Below are positions 11,434-20,967 of a stretch of 64,000 nucleotides of DNA, one piece after another (positions within the stretch are counted from its first letter, which is position 1; every line of letters begins with the position of its first letter). Where the stretch lies: the IMG/VR virus record IMGVR_UViG_3300020173_000943, positions 62,001-126,000 of that record; one strand, written 5' to 3'. Source of the DNA: a virus. The notes beneath the pieces were generated by a model that was given only the letters and a program-made list of their open reading frames with translations, ran no database searches and had not been told where the DNA came from. A program made the position numbers and the translations under genes.

Positions 11434-11871
11434 TTAATTCACTCCCGCGTTTTCGTCAAATGTCAAACGCATTTTTTCACTGATATTATAAGGCAAATAT
11501 GTCAATTCGCAGTCTATAATAATACCACTTTCGTATGTGTCAATGACAATTTGATTTACAATGACTCTTGGGTCCGAATTTACTATCCTTTTAACGTTTT
11601 CAGCTATTGCTTCTTCCATTGATGGTGTTAGCGGTTCAAACAATGCGTCCCAAATGATTGTTCCAAACTCGGGATTTTCTAATTTTTCGCCTTGGCGTAT
11701 ATGGAAGTGATTAAGTAAATCTTGTTTAATCAGTCCAATGTCATACAACGTTTTACTGTTGTTCTCTGGATTAACAGTACTAAGGCCTCTATAAGCACGA
11801 TTAGTGGTTGTAGGATTTGCAGGACTTTTTACTGTATTAACTGTTACATTTTTATATAATTCACTTGCCAT
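11434..11871 (-). CDS. gp25: Baseplate wedge protein gp25 (lysozyme-like fold family)
   Basis: This 145-residue protein, close to the family's usual 130-150, carries the GPW/gp25 pattern: a DIGLIKQDLLNHFHIRQGE segment, then GEKLENPEFGTIIWDALFEP and the acidic SMEEAIAENVKRIVNSDPRV helix. gp25 bridges gp6 and the sheath-proximal ring and is conserved in contractile injection systems. The family looks like T4 lysozyme-related enzymes, but the role is structural. It lies between gp5 and gp6 with 20-60 base gaps, the usual marine T4-like order. Confidence 0.93.
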   Translation of the reverse strand: MASELYKNVTVNTVKSPANPTTTNRAYRGLSTVNPENNSKTLYDIGLIKQDLLNHFHIRQGEKLENPEFGTIIWDALFEPLTPSMEEAIAENVKRIVNSDPRVIVNQIVIDTYESGIIIDCELTYLPYNISEKMRLTFDENAGVN

Positions 11872-11891
11872 AACACTATTTACCTTAAGTT

Positions 11892-13454
11892 TTAATCGCC
11901 AGCTTTACTTGCTTTTGTAAAGGCATCTGGTAATCTTGGGGTTGGTTCATCATTTTTAGTTGTAAAATTATTGTCTCTATCTGTAGCAAACGGTCGGTGT
12001 GCTACCGGATTTAAGTTTTCGTGCCACGGCCATGGTTCGTGTTGCGGAACTCTTTGAGTTAATACTCCAAACGTTTCGCCCGGAACTATGTGGGTATTCA
12101 ACGCACTAACTTTAGCGGCTTCTCCGGCGGCTGGACCATTCATATGGATTATTGCCGCTGTTTCTGTATGATTTCCTCCACTGAGTATATCAGTAGTTGT
12201 ACCTGCTGTAAATTTGTTTGCACTACCTGTGTTTAGATCAAAGTTAGTTGATGTTGTAATTTTACCATTGGCTCCGATTAAAATATTAGTATCTGCAGAA
12301 GATTCTATTTGTATTTTGCCAACTGCTGATTTAGAAGTTTGATCATGATCGCCACTTGCTTTTAAGTATAGATTTGCACCTGCTTCAATAGTAATGTTAC
12401 GATTTGCTGTAAAGTTGAAATCATTTTTACTATGCATACTAATACTATCTTCAGCATAAATGTCAATTTTGCCATCACTAGTTAATTCTACCCAAGCAGT
12501 TCCTCTAGCATTAGCTATGTAAATTAAATCTTCTGAATTATGTAAAAGTATTTGATGTCCTGTTCTTGTACGCACACGAAATAATTCGTTATGTGGAATT
12601 GTTGGTTTGCCATCTAACTCGTGTTGCATTACGTCTGCATAATCTGGTGGACCATCTTTTGCTTCTGTTCTTCTTAAAAATTTATCGTCACCGTCGTCTG
12701 CTACTAATGACGTTCCACCTAGTCGTGATTTATGAACTTCAACAAACGATTCGTTTGTGCCAACTCTTGATTTTGGTGCACCTGGTCTTTTATCTATTGG
12801 TCCGGGTGTGTTAAATCCAAATACTGCACTTGGTATTTCTCTCCTTGCACTTGAAGATGTGATCCCGCGGAATTCGTCAAAGATTAATCCTTGGTTAATT
12901 AACCCGTTGGTCATTTCTTCTTGGAACGGTTTTAAAAATCTAGTTGGGTCTTGGCCTACTCCTGGTTCATTTTCTTTGTTATATTCAGATACAGGTAACT
13001 TTGCTCCCTGCATTTTTTCAGGTTCAGTTTTAGTAGTAAATGATGTTGCGGCATTTCCTGGAACAGCAAAGTTCATATAGCTGTCATGCACACACCCTAG
13101 CCAAAAGCATTGGTTAGGATTTCCTTCTGCAAATATTACAAGAACTTGTGTTCCAATATCAGGCGGAATCATCCAAAAACCATATGACTGTTGTGTATCT
13201 TTATAACTGTCATTTTTGGTTACTCCGTTTCTTGGAGTTTGTCCTGAAAAGGGTGACAAGTATCTTGCTTGGTACATTGATCCTTCTGAAAAGTTAGGGT
13301 TACCTGTTGTAGTTGTTTTAAGTAATTGTACTTGCAACCCACCCATATAGTGAGCATCAACAAAGCTAACAACCTTAGCTAGATAAGGCCCTGGAAACAT
13401 TACCGGAGCGTTGTCTTTTGAAACTTGATCTAAATTTGGATTTTTGTTTATCAT
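11892..13454 (-). CDS. gp5: Baseplate hub / central spike protein gp5
   Basis: The protein has 520 residues. The N-terminal ~130 residues (PGPYLAKVVSFVDAHYMGG, then GFWMIPPDIGTQVLVIFAEG) form the OB-fold that sits on the hub. Residues ~290-400 (RVRTRTGHQILLHNSEDLIY, then ITIEAGANLYLKASGD) have the alternating polar/hydrophobic repeats of the spike beta-helix. The T4 lysozyme domain between them is not recognisable; marine relatives usually lack it too. Its ATG overlaps the previous stop by 4 bases (ATGA), which suggests translational coupling. It pierces the outer membrane during injection. Confidence 0.87.
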   Translation of the reverse strand: MINKNPNLDQVSKDNAPVMFPGPYLAKVVSFVDAHYMGGLQVQLLKTTTTGNPNFSEGSMYQARYLSPFSGQTPRNGVTKNDSYKDTQQSYGFWMIPPDIGTQVLVIFAEGNPNQCFWLGCVHDSYMNFAVPGNAATSFTTKTEPEKMQGAKLPVSEYNKENEPGVGQDPTRFLKPFQEEMTNGLINQGLIFDEFRGITSSSARREIPSAVFGFNTPGPIDKRPGAPKSRVGTNESFVEVHKSRLGGTSLVADDGDDKFLRRTEAKDGPPDYADVMQHELDGKPTIPHNELFRVRTRTGHQILLHNSEDLIYIANARGTAWVELTSDGKIDIYAEDSISMHSKNDFNFTANRNITIEAGANLYLKASGDHDQTSKSAVGKIQIESSADTNILIGANGKITTSTNFDLNTGSANKFTAGTTTDILSGGNHTETAAIIHMNGPAAGEAAKVSALNTHIVPGETFGVLTQRVPQHEPWPWHENLNPVAHRPFATDRDNNFTTKNDEPTPRLPDAFTKASKAGD

Positions 13455-15781
13455 GCTGTCCTACTATTTCCAGGTTGATCATTCTTTGAATTGGTTTCGC
13501 TGGCTTCTACCGGAGGTTTGTTTTCTGCGTCTTTGTTTTTAAAATCTAATTCAGCTTGAGCATTTAATCTTAACAATGTCAGTGTTTGTTTAAACTGTCC
13601 ACTTTGAAAACTGTGGTCGCATTGAGTAACTTTATACACCCCACTAAACTGTCTAATTACAATTCCATTTTTTTCATTTGAAACTGTTGGAAATTCAATA
13701 GTTGAGCTGTTAGCAGAATAATCATATGGAGTTTTAAAAAATAGTTGTATAAACTGTTGAGATCGTACATGGTCAATATGACCGTTTTCGTCTGCATACC
13801 AAGTTGACCCTGCCGCCGACATATAATTACCTGTTCCACTATCACTTAAAAAATATGGGTCTCCCATAATAGTTAATTCTACTTTAGCTAAATCTACCGA
13901 ACTGTAAACTAGTGCTTTATGGAATGTTCGTGCAATTACTTCTTTAGTGTCTGTAGGAACTGCTCTCATTCCTGAAGTAATAATTTCAATATCAGAATCA
14001 ACAATTGACTTTAAAGGAACAAGTGGTTTTTCTTTTTTACCTTCTCCTTCTGTTATAGGCTTAGTGTTATCTTTTTGATTAGCTGTTGCCGCGTCTCCAT
14101 CGTTTTGTGCGGTGCTAGTATCTGCTCCGCCATCTCGTGGAATAGGTGTTAAGAAACGTGTATTGAATGTAAGATCAAACTCTAATACATCTTTGTTTTT
14201 ACCTGTATACAAATAATGGTATTCTTTTCGAATATCATTTATGGCAACCTCAGGTGCAATGTCTCCTGGAGACATCCAAGTACTAGCATGTACCTCATAC
14301 GGTATTACTTTAAAAACGTATATAAATGGCGGGCGGCCTTTCTTTTGTTCTATATCTTTTATAGGAACTTGAAATACCATTGGTAGTATACTGAACCAAG
14401 GACGATATCCGTCTTTTAATTTTGTATCTAATAACCCTTTGCCGTACTCACTTGATAATACTACTTCTTCAATAATATTATTAATTTTAGTACCTTTTTC
14501 AAATTTAAAAGCACGTTTGTCTTCGGGTATAAAGTTTGCACTCTGCTCCCATACCTTTTTTTCTGGAAAATAAACTTGATTTAATCCGGCACTTGCTGTT
14601 GATCCGGATTGTAATTTATCTTTAACTAGTATTGATTTACCAATAGGGTTAATATTTCCTTCTGCTAAACTTTGAGATACGATAGCTTCTCCAAGATCAG
14701 ATCTTTTTACTGTTACACCTGTAATTCTTTTTAGGAAGTCATCATAATCAATTTGTTGTGAACTTTGACTTTTTCCTGTTGCAGATTCAACTCTTTGTTG
14801 AGCTGTCATATCGTCTGTTGCTGAATTTGTTTCTTTAGATCTTGCTAACTTTGCACTTTCTAATGCATTAGCTGGTGGAAATAATATAATATACTGATCA
14901 GCAAAAGTGCTTTCATTGCCTTCTTCTCGTTTTAGCAAATGACCATTCATAATCGATGTTAAACTTTGTACGCCGCTTTGTAACATTTCTTGTACATTGC
15001 CGCCAATAAGTTGCATGTCTGTTGGAATTTTTTGTACTGAATCAGTGTTAGCACTTCCATTAGAAGAAAGCCAAGTAACTTCGTATACTGTACCAGACGC
15101 TGTAACGTTCATAGTAGATTGTGTTATCTTTATTGGTATTTGACGTTTTGCAACACGCTTCATTTGATTGTCAGCAGTATATCCTACAAAATCAATTGTC
15201 ATTAAAAATGTTGCAAAGGTATAAGACATATGTCCGGCCATTTGTGCCGCAACTTGAAGTGTTTCAAAGAATTGTCCCATGCTATAAGGTTCAGTAACTT
15301 CAAATTGTCCTTTGTGCATTTGTGTTGCACGAGTCTGAGCATTAAATCCTATTAGAGATTTCATAGTAAAGTTGTCAATAAAGTATTCAACTCTACCTCC
15401 AGCTTTTTCTAAAGACGTCATTGCTTTTCGATTGCCAACGTTTCGTGTTCCACCGCCACTTTTAATAACAACAACTTCAGGCTCTTTGCCAGTTTTCATA
15501 TATGTGTTATCTGGATCTAATATTTCATCTGTGGTTAAACAATATAGTCCAAACATATAATTCATTGAGTTAAACTCATGAAGTTCGTTTGGTACTAGAT
15601 CTTTTTGTGTAAGGACTTTTTTTGGTTTTTTACTATTGTTTTGTGCTTTGGTTTCTTCTTTTTCTTTTTCTTTTTTATTATCTGTTGAACTTACTTTGCC
15701 GCCAAGAACTTCTTTTTCGGAAACTCGTTTCTTTTCCAAGGCTTCTGCGTCTTTAAATATCTTGTCACGATAGTCCGCCAT
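13451..15781 (-). CDS. Baseplate hub-region structural protein (gp27-like position)
   Basis: This 776-residue protein starts with a charged, lysine/glutamate-rich segment (residues ~1-60), then ELHEFNSMNYMFGLYCL and EYFIDNFTMKSLIGFNAQTR. I know a similar pattern from structural proteins of many marine myoviruses. Later come EFDLTFNTRFLTP and IARTFHKALVYSSVDLAKVE. Its place between gp53 and gp5 corresponds to the hub. It may be the functional equivalent of T4 gp27, but sequence alone does not prove that. A low-complexity segment near residues 555-600 may be a linker. Its start is only 1 base after the gp53 stop. Confidence 0.75.
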   Translation of the reverse strand: MADYRDKIFKDAEALEKKRVSEKEVLGGKVSSTDNKKEKEKEETKAQNNSKKPKKVLTQKDLVPNELHEFNSMNYMFGLYCLTTDEILDPDNTYMKTGKEPEVVVIKSGGGTRNVGNRKAMTSLEKAGGRVEYFIDNFTMKSLIGFNAQTRATQMHKGQFEVTEPYSMGQFFETLQVAAQMAGHMSYTFATFLMTIDFVGYTADNQMKRVAKRQIPIKITQSTMNVTASGTVYEVTWLSSNGSANTDSVQKIPTDMQLIGGNVQEMLQSGVQSLTSIMNGHLLKREEGNESTFADQYIILFPPANALESAKLARSKETNSATDDMTAQQRVESATGKSQSSQQIDYDDFLKRITGVTVKRSDLGEAIVSQSLAEGNINPIGKSILVKDKLQSGSTASAGLNQVYFPEKKVWEQSANFIPEDKRAFKFEKGTKINNIIEEVVLSSEYGKGLLDTKLKDGYRPWFSILPMVFQVPIKDIEQKKGRPPFIYVFKVIPYEVHASTWMSPGDIAPEVAINDIRKEYHYLYTGKNKDVLEFDLTFNTRFLTPIPRDGGADTSTAQNDGDAATANQKDNTKPITEGEGKKEKPLVPLKSIVDSDIEIITSGMRAVPTDTKEVIARTFHKALVYSSVDLAKVELTIMGDPYFLSDSGTGNYMSAAGSTWYADENGHIDHVRSQQFIQLFFKTPYDYSANSSTIEFPTVSNEKNGIVIRQFSGVYKVTQCDHSFQSGQFKQTLTLLRLNAQAELDFKNKDAENKPPVEASETNSKNDQPGNSRTA

Positions 15782-15782
15782 A

Positions 15783-16088
15783 TTAAACTCCTAGTCTATC
15801 AGAAAGTGCAGAAGCGTTAGGTAGATAAATTTTAGTTCCAACTTTTATGTCATAGACAGGATCTTTAATAGTATCCATATTACGTTGGGCAAACACCCAC
15901 CATAACTTTGGACTTCCATATAAGTCATATGCTAGTAGATCTGGTCTATAATTATACTGAGGTTCAATTTCGTATAAGGCGTCATCTGATGATGCCGGTA
16001 CAGTACGAACTCTAAGTAAGTCCATATACTCACCGCTTTCGTTTTCCGGAGTAGCAAACCATGGACTAGATTGGGAATAGTCTGCCAT
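15783..16088 (-). CDS. gp53: Baseplate wedge protein gp53
   Basis: At 101 residues it is about half of T4 gp53 (196), the usual short form in marine relatives. The family block is clear: EIEPQYNYRPDLLAYDLYGS, followed by PKLWWVFAQRNMDTIKDPVY and a LysM-like VGTKIYLPNASAL end. gp53 clamps neighbouring baseplate wedges together. Its ATG shares one base with the gp48 stop codon, so translation is probably coupled. Confidence 0.9.
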   Translation of the reverse strand: MADYSQSSPWFATPENESGEYMDLLRVRTVPASSDDALYEIEPQYNYRPDLLAYDLYGSPKLWWVFAQRNMDTIKDPVYDIKVGTKIYLPNASALSDRLGV

Positions 16089-16960
16089 TAAATAAATCCT
16101 CCACCACTTTTAACATAGTCGCCATTGACATATTTTTGTAAACTAAACTGTTCAATTTCGCGCCTACTGTAAATTGGTTGTACTGTAACTGTTATTAAAC
16201 TTTGTGTTGGTGCCCAACTTACTCCGTCTCTAGTACTTTCTGGAGTTTTATCAGTCTCTTGATCTGACTTTGTTGTAATTGGTGTATTCAATCCTGTTGC
16301 AATATAATCAACGTCTTGTGGTAAATCAACTGTGAAGTTAGTAACAACACAAGGGACATTGTTAAAAATAAAATCTCCGTATCCGTTTAATTTAATAACT
16401 GGAGGTGGAGCACCTAGTGTATCTCCTTCGCCGCCATAAAACATTTTAGTCACTGAACGTAGATAGTGTAATGCCGCAACCCAATATTTTGCTTCAATTC
16501 CGTTTTGTACAAAAAAGTCACCTGTGATAACCAACTGATCCACTTGTGAGTTTTGATACGCATAATACGGATAATTAGTATGTGTAGGAGTAATTGCACT
16601 ATAGTTTGCCGAGTGTGCTACAATAATTGTAGGCGTATACGGAAAAACTAAACCATTTGTTTTAGCAAGTGGTTGCAATAACGGAGATTTATTGAAAGAC
16701 TCAAGATTAGGCATACTTAATTTAACACGCCAATCACGGTTGGTTGGTTTGGCAAACGAAACGTTGCCGTCCATATTTCCTAATGGGCCTTTGTCTTTTC
16801 CTGGTAAATTTTTACCACGAAGAGCTTTTGCAAAGCCGTCAACGTTGACAAATTCTGAAATAGCATTTGCCGCGTCGGCTACTCCCTTAGTGAAATCAGC
16901 GGTAGCATCTTGGACACCACTTTTGATGTTGTTTCCTATTTTCGCAAAATCTATTGACAT
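16088..16960 (-). CDS. gp48: Baseplate tail-tube cap / initiator gp48
   Basis: The 290-residue protein has a helical N-terminus (IGNNIKSGVQDATADFTKGV), then the diagnostic GLVFPYTPTIIVAHSANYSA, YPYYAYQNSQVDQLVITGDF and YWVAALHYLRSVTKMFYGG segments. These are typical of the proteins annotated gp48 in T4-like marine phages; T4 gp54 is a related alternative. It caps the baseplate and starts tail-tube growth. It is the first gene of the minus-strand baseplate operon, with AGGAG upstream and a late motif at 16979-16986. Confidence 0.87.
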   Translation of the reverse strand: MSIDFAKIGNNIKSGVQDATADFTKGVADAANAISEFVNVDGFAKALRGKNLPGKDKGPLGNMDGNVSFAKPTNRDWRVKLSMPNLESFNKSPLLQPLAKTNGLVFPYTPTIIVAHSANYSAITPTHTNYPYYAYQNSQVDQLVITGDFFVQNGIEAKYWVAALHYLRSVTKMFYGGEGDTLGAPPPVIKLNGYGDFIFNNVPCVVTNFTVDLPQDVDYIATGLNTPITTKSDQETDKTPESTRDGVSWAPTQSLITVTVQPIYSRREIEQFSLQKYVNGDYVKSGGGFI

Positions 16961-16978
16961 ATTGGCAATCTCCTACAA

Positions 16979-16986
16979 GTATTTAG
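16979..16986 (-). promoter_or_regulatory. Late promoter motif CTAAATAC of the baseplate operon
   Basis: The minus strand reads AACTAAATAC, the variant late motif also seen at 35889, 38675 and 58278. The predicted leader carries AGGAG ahead of gp48. It directly abuts the -35 box of the divergent gp55 promoter. Confidence 0.6.
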
Positions 16987-17015
16987 TTGACTTTATTAAG
17001 TTAGTAGTTTATAAT
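16987..17015 (+). promoter_or_regulatory. Sigma70-type promoter of gp55
   Basis: TTGACT at 16987-16992, a 17-base spacer, and a perfect TATAAT at 17010-17015. The predicted start near 17022 leaves a leader with CTGGAG ahead of the gp55 ATG. This is an early-type promoter readable by host polymerase. Confidence 0.8.
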
Positions 17016-17041
17016 AGAACTATAACCTGGAGAATTCATAC

Positions 17042-17902
17042 ATGAGAAAAGTAAATTATTTAAACAACAGAGATTTGTTATTAGAAATACACAAATCTAA
17101 AAGTACATTTAGCAGTTTTACAGATGACGCTTATGCACAATTTGACATCATTTTACCTGATGTTGCAAAAATTAATATTAGAACTATAGCAGAAGCTAAA
17201 AGAAACCAAGCAAAACGAATCAGTTATGACGAATATACTCGAAGAAAGCTGGCTGGTGAAAAGGTCAAACAAGCTGATACTGAAATAGACTACCGAAAAA
17301 TAGCTAAAACAGACCTAATTTTCCGTGTTATGACATATGATCACATTCCAGAAGAAAAAGGTAGGAAGAAAAATCCTAAAACAGTAGCAGATACTAAGGT
17401 AAAATTAAACTTTCCCCCATTTGTACACTACAAGTTTAACGACAACGACGAATTAGAGCTTGTAGGTAAAAGTCATTGGGAAGGTGGAATGGAGAATGGA
17501 CATTTTAGTTTATCTGGCGGACAAGCAACTAGAAAACTTGCTATGATGTGGATGAAGCTATGTGAGCGTTATGCTACACGTGGTAATGTAAGAGGTTATA
17601 CATATAATGACGAAATGCGAGGACAGGCAATCCTACAATTAACACAGATTGGTTTACAGTTTGACGAGTCAAAATCAAATAATCCATTTGCTTATTATAC
17701 TGCGGCGGTTACAAACTCATTTGTTAGAATTATTAATATTGAAAAACGTAATCAAAATATAAGAGATGACATCCTTGAGATGAACGACATGACGCCATCT
17801 TTTACAAGACAGAATCAAGGACAATGGGAAGCCGAATTAGACGCACATAATAAAAAGTATGCATCGTCTTCGACAGTTACTACTATACCCGTTAAAAAAT
17901 AG
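17042..17902 (+). CDS. gp55: Late-transcription sigma factor gp55
   Basis: The C-terminal half of this 286-residue protein (residues ~150-265) matches the T4-like gp55 family: LAMMWMKLCERYATRGNVRG, YTYNDEMRGQAILQLTQIG, then SNNPFAYYTAAVTNSFVRII, a sigma region-2 like block for core binding and -10 recognition. gp55 directs host RNA polymerase to TATAAATA-type late promoters, which abound in this window. T4 gp55 has 185 residues; here ~130 extra N-terminal residues (VKLNFPPFVHYKFNDNDELE and others) are of unknown function. A strong sigma70 promoter and CTGGAG precede the ATG. Confidence 0.88.
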   Translation: MRKVNYLNNRDLLLEIHKSKSTFSSFTDDAYAQFDIILPDVAKINIRTIAEAKRNQAKRISYDEYTRRKLAGEKVKQADTEIDYRKIAKTDLIFRVMTYDHIPEEKGRKKNPKTVADTKVKLNFPPFVHYKFNDNDELELVGKSHWEGGMENGHFSLSGGQATRKLAMMWMKLCERYATRGNVRGYTYNDEMRGQAILQLTQIGLQFDESKSNNPFAYYTAAVTNSFVRIINIEKRNQNIRDDILEMNDMTPSFTRQNQGQWEAELDAHNKKYASSSTVTTIPVKK

Positions 17903-17903
17903 G

Positions 17904-17932
17904 TTGACAGTAAAAACTATATGTTGTACAAT
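17904..17932 (+). promoter_or_regulatory. Sigma70-type promoter of gp47-gp46
   Basis: Perfect TTGACA at 17904-17909, a 17-base spacer, and TACAAT at 17927-17932. The predicted start near 17939 is followed by GTGAGG and the TTG start of gp47. It begins 2 bases after the gp55 stop. Confidence 0.82.
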
Positions 17933-17957
17933 AAAGTATGAATCGTGAGGTATAATT

Positions 17958-18974
17958 TTGTTTAAAAAAGCGGCTGTCTTTACAGACATACACTTTGGAC
18001 TCAAGTCCAATTCTAAAACACACAATGACGACTGCGAAGAATTTGTAGATTGGTACATTGAACAGGCTCAGGCTAACGGCTGTGAGACTGGCATCTTTAT
18101 GGGTGACTGGCATCATAATAGAAACAGTTTGAATATTACCACCCTTGATGCTACGCTTCGAGCATTGGAAAAACTTGGTAAGGCATTTGAAAAGTTTTAT
18201 TTCTTTCCTGGTAACCACGATTTATATTATAAAGATAAAAGAGATTTAAATTCAGTTGCTTTTGGTAAGCATATTGAAGGCATTACAATGGTTAATGAAA
18301 TAATGACCATTGGTGATAGTACACTTGTTCCTTGGTTAGTAGGCGACGAATGGAAAAAGATTAGTAAAATTAAAAGCAAGTATATATTTGGACACTTTGA
18401 ACTGCCTAGTTTCTATATGAATGCTATGGTACAGATGCCAGACCACGGAGAACTTAGAGCAGAACATTTCCAACACCAAGAATATGTGTTTAGTGGACAC
18501 TTTCACAAGCGACAAGTAAAAGGGCCTGTACACTATATTGGAAATGCTTTACCACACAACTATGCAGATGCATGGGATGACGAGCGTGGTATGATGATTT
18601 TAGAACATGGCGGTGAACCACAGTATATTAACTGGTGGAACTGTCCTAAGTATCGCACAGTTAAACTTAGCCAACTACTAGATGAGAAAGATACACTTAT
18701 TAAACCCAAGATGTATTTGAGAGTTACACTAGACTTACCTATTAGTTACGAAGAAGCAAGTTTTATTAAAGAAACATTTATTAAAGAATACGAATGTAGA
18801 GAAATTACATTAATTCCTAGTACCAAAGATGACGAGATGAATAGTGAAATTGACATCGCACAGTTTGAAAGTGTTGATGAAATTGTAGCTAAAGAGATTG
18901 AAGCAATTGACTCAGACAATTTTGATAGGAAAAAACTGTTAGACATATACAGGGATCTAGGTAGAGATGATTAA
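17958..18974 (+). CDS. gp47: Recombination endonuclease subunit gp47 (Mre11-like)
   Basis: This 338-residue metallophosphoesterase shows all family metal-binding motifs: FTDIHFG (residues 8-14), GDWHH (~49), GNHD (85-88) and SGHFHK (~173). With gp46 it forms the Mre11/Rad50-type nuclease that processes DNA ends for recombination-dependent replication and helps degrade host DNA. Translation must start at the TTG at 17958: GTGAGG lies 7 bases upstream, and the codons that follow match the family N-terminus. Its end overlaps gp46 by 8 bases, consistent with a coupled complex. Confidence 0.95.
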   Translation: MFKKAAVFTDIHFGLKSNSKTHNDDCEEFVDWYIEQAQANGCETGIFMGDWHHNRNSLNITTLDATLRALEKLGKAFEKFYFFPGNHDLYYKDKRDLNSVAFGKHIEGITMVNEIMTIGDSTLVPWLVGDEWKKISKIKSKYIFGHFELPSFYMNAMVQMPDHGELRAEHFQHQEYVFSGHFHKRQVKGPVHYIGNALPHNYADAWDDERGMMILEHGGEPQYINWWNCPKYRTVKLSQLLDEKDTLIKPKMYLRVTLDLPISYEEASFIKETFIKEYECREITLIPSTKDDEMNSEIDIAQFESVDEIVAKEIEAIDSDNFDRKKLLDIYRDLGRDD

Positions 18975-20736
18975 AATTAAAGAATTAACAGTCAAAAATT
19001 TCATGAGTGTAGGTAATTCTACACAAGGAGTTGACTTTGATAGAGAACAACTAACGTTAGTGCTTGGTGAAAACTTAGATCAAGGAGGTGACGATTCTGG
19101 TTCCCGTAACGGTACAGGTAAAACTACGATAATCAACGCATTATCCTACGCCCTGTACGGCCAAGCACTAACTAACATACGCAAAGATAATTTAGTTAAC
19201 AAAACTAATAACAAAGCGATGTTAGTAACACTCACGTTTGAAAAAGATGGTAGAAATTATCATATTGAACGTGGACGTAAGCCTAATTTGTTAAAATTTA
19301 GCATTGATGGTACTGATCAAGAGATTACAGACGAAAGTCAAGGTGATAGTCGCAAGACACAAGAAGATATTAACACACTACTTGGTATGAGTCATGAGAT
19401 GTTCAAACATATTCTTGCACTTAACACATATACTGAACCGTTTTTATCTTTAAAAAGCAACGATCAACGTGCAATCATTGAACAACTATTAGGTATTACT
19501 ATATTAAGTGAGAAGGCTGATAAACTTAGAGAGCAATCTAAGATTGTTAAGGACCAACTCACAGAAGAAACTGCTAGACTCACGGCAGTAACAGCAAGTA
19601 ACGAAAAAATTACAGAAAATATTGATAGATTGCACACTAGACGTAAAGCATGGATCTCTCAAAACAAACAAGACTGTGATAAACTTGCCAAAGCAATTAA
19701 AGAATTAGAAAAGTTAGATATTGATGCTGAACTAGAAGCACATGACTTGTTAAGTTCTTGGTCAGAGAAAACAACTAAACACAATAACTTGATCAAAGAA
19801 CGAGCTACTATTGAACGTGCTTTAGAACAAGCTGACAAGAACATGAAAAAGTCTGGTAAAGAACTAGATGACTTAGAACATGCAAAGTGTTATGCTTGTG
19901 GACAAGACTTACATGATGAAAAATTAGAAGAACTTAAAGATAAACTGCAAACCGATTATGGCGATGCACACACATACCTAATTGAGATTGCTGAAAAGTT
20001 TGAAAAGGTAGTTAAAAAGATTGAAGACCTTGGTGACGTTGAAAGTAAGCCTAACACATTTTACGAAAATGCCAAAGAAGCATATGAGCATCAACATAAT
20101 GTTGAAAATTTGAAACTTACGTTGCAGGCAAAACAAGATGAAGTTGACCCTTACCAAGAACAAATTGATGATTTAAAAGAAACTGCTATTCAAGAACTTA
20201 ACTGGGAAACAGTAAATGAATTGACTAGTACTAAAGAACATCAAGACTTTTTATATAAGTTACTAACAAACAAAGATAGTTTTATTCGTAAGAAGATTAT
20301 TGAACAAAACTTAGCATACTTAAACAACAGACTTACATATTACTTAGACAAAATAGGGTTACCACATACTGTAGTGTTTAAAAATGACCTAACAGTTGAA
20401 ATACAACAACTAGGACAGGACTTAGACTTTGATAACTTGAGTAGAGGTGAACGTAACAGACTTATACTTGGTATGAGTTGGTCATTCCGTGATGTGTGGG
20501 AAAGTTTATATCAAAACATTAACTTACTATTCATTGATGAGCTTATTGATAGTGGTATGGATACCGCAGGTGTTGAAAGCTCTATTAGTATTCTTAAGAA
20601 AATGGCTAGAGAGCGTAGTAAAAACGTTTATCTAATCTCACACAAAGATGAACTAATTGGTAGAGTTACAAATGTACTTAGAGTTGTTAAGGAAAATGGC
20701 TTTACTAGTTATGATAACGATATAGAAATACGATAA
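18967..20736 (+). CDS. gp46: Recombination endonuclease subunit gp46 (Rad50-like SMC ATPase)
   Basis: The 589-residue protein has Walker A SRNGTGKTT (residues ~46-54), two coiled-coil arms (~170-300 and ~325-430) around a CYACGQ zinc-hook motif, the ABC signature LSRGERNRL and Walker B INLLFIDELID. This is the full Rad50 layout at close to T4 gp46 length (560). It pairs with gp47 in end resection and recombination. The ATG lies within the end of gp47. Its stop codon shares a base with the next start (TAATG), which marks a continuing operon. Confidence 0.95.
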   Translation: MIKIKELTVKNFMSVGNSTQGVDFDREQLTLVLGENLDQGGDDSGSRNGTGKTTIINALSYALYGQALTNIRKDNLVNKTNNKAMLVTLTFEKDGRNYHIERGRKPNLLKFSIDGTDQEITDESQGDSRKTQEDINTLLGMSHEMFKHILALNTYTEPFLSLKSNDQRAIIEQLLGITILSEKADKLREQSKIVKDQLTEETARLTAVTASNEKITENIDRLHTRRKAWISQNKQDCDKLAKAIKELEKLDIDAELEAHDLLSSWSEKTTKHNNLIKERATIERALEQADKNMKKSGKELDDLEHAKCYACGQDLHDEKLEELKDKLQTDYGDAHTYLIEIAEKFEKVVKKIEDLGDVESKPNTFYENAKEAYEHQHNVENLKLTLQAKQDEVDPYQEQIDDLKETAIQELNWETVNELTSTKEHQDFLYKLLTNKDSFIRKKIIEQNLAYLNNRLTYYLDKIGLPHTVVFKNDLTVEIQQLGQDLDFDNLSRGERNRLILGMSWSFRDVWESLYQNINLLFIDELIDSGMDTAGVESSISILKKMARERSKNVYLISHKDELIGRVTNVLRVVKENGFTSYDNDIEIR

Positions 20737-20939
20737 TGACTGACGATACGCATGATTTACTTACTAAGGCTTATATGCAATACTATAAAGCCAATGAAGC
20801 GTTTGAAATTCGCAAAAGCGAACGTACTAAACGTGAAGCACGTAGGTGGTTAAGCGAAATTCGTCGTTTGTGCTCTACACGCAGAGTAGAAATCATGGAC
20901 GACTTTACATCTAACAAGAAGAACCACAATCAAGAGTAA
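20736..20939 (+). CDS. Small conserved T4-like protein downstream of gp46
   Basis: This 67-residue, highly charged, probably helical protein (ERTKREARRWLSEIRRL) overlaps the gp46 stop by one base (TAATG). I recall a short basic protein of this kind downstream of gp46 in T4-like marine phages, but its function is unknown. The overlap and helical composition support a real gene. It could be a regulator or accessory subunit of the gp46/47 complex; that is only a guess. Confidence 0.65.
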   Translation: MTDDTHDLLTKAYMQYYKANEAFEIRKSERTKREARRWLSEIRRLCSTRRVEIMDDFTSNKKNHNQE

Positions 20940-20967
20940 TACCCCTAGACACAATGTAAGTAAGTTC

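Noticed and set aside
12757-13080. Plus-strand frame within gp5
   Set aside because: The opposite strand codes for a recognised baseplate protein; no SD or family pattern.
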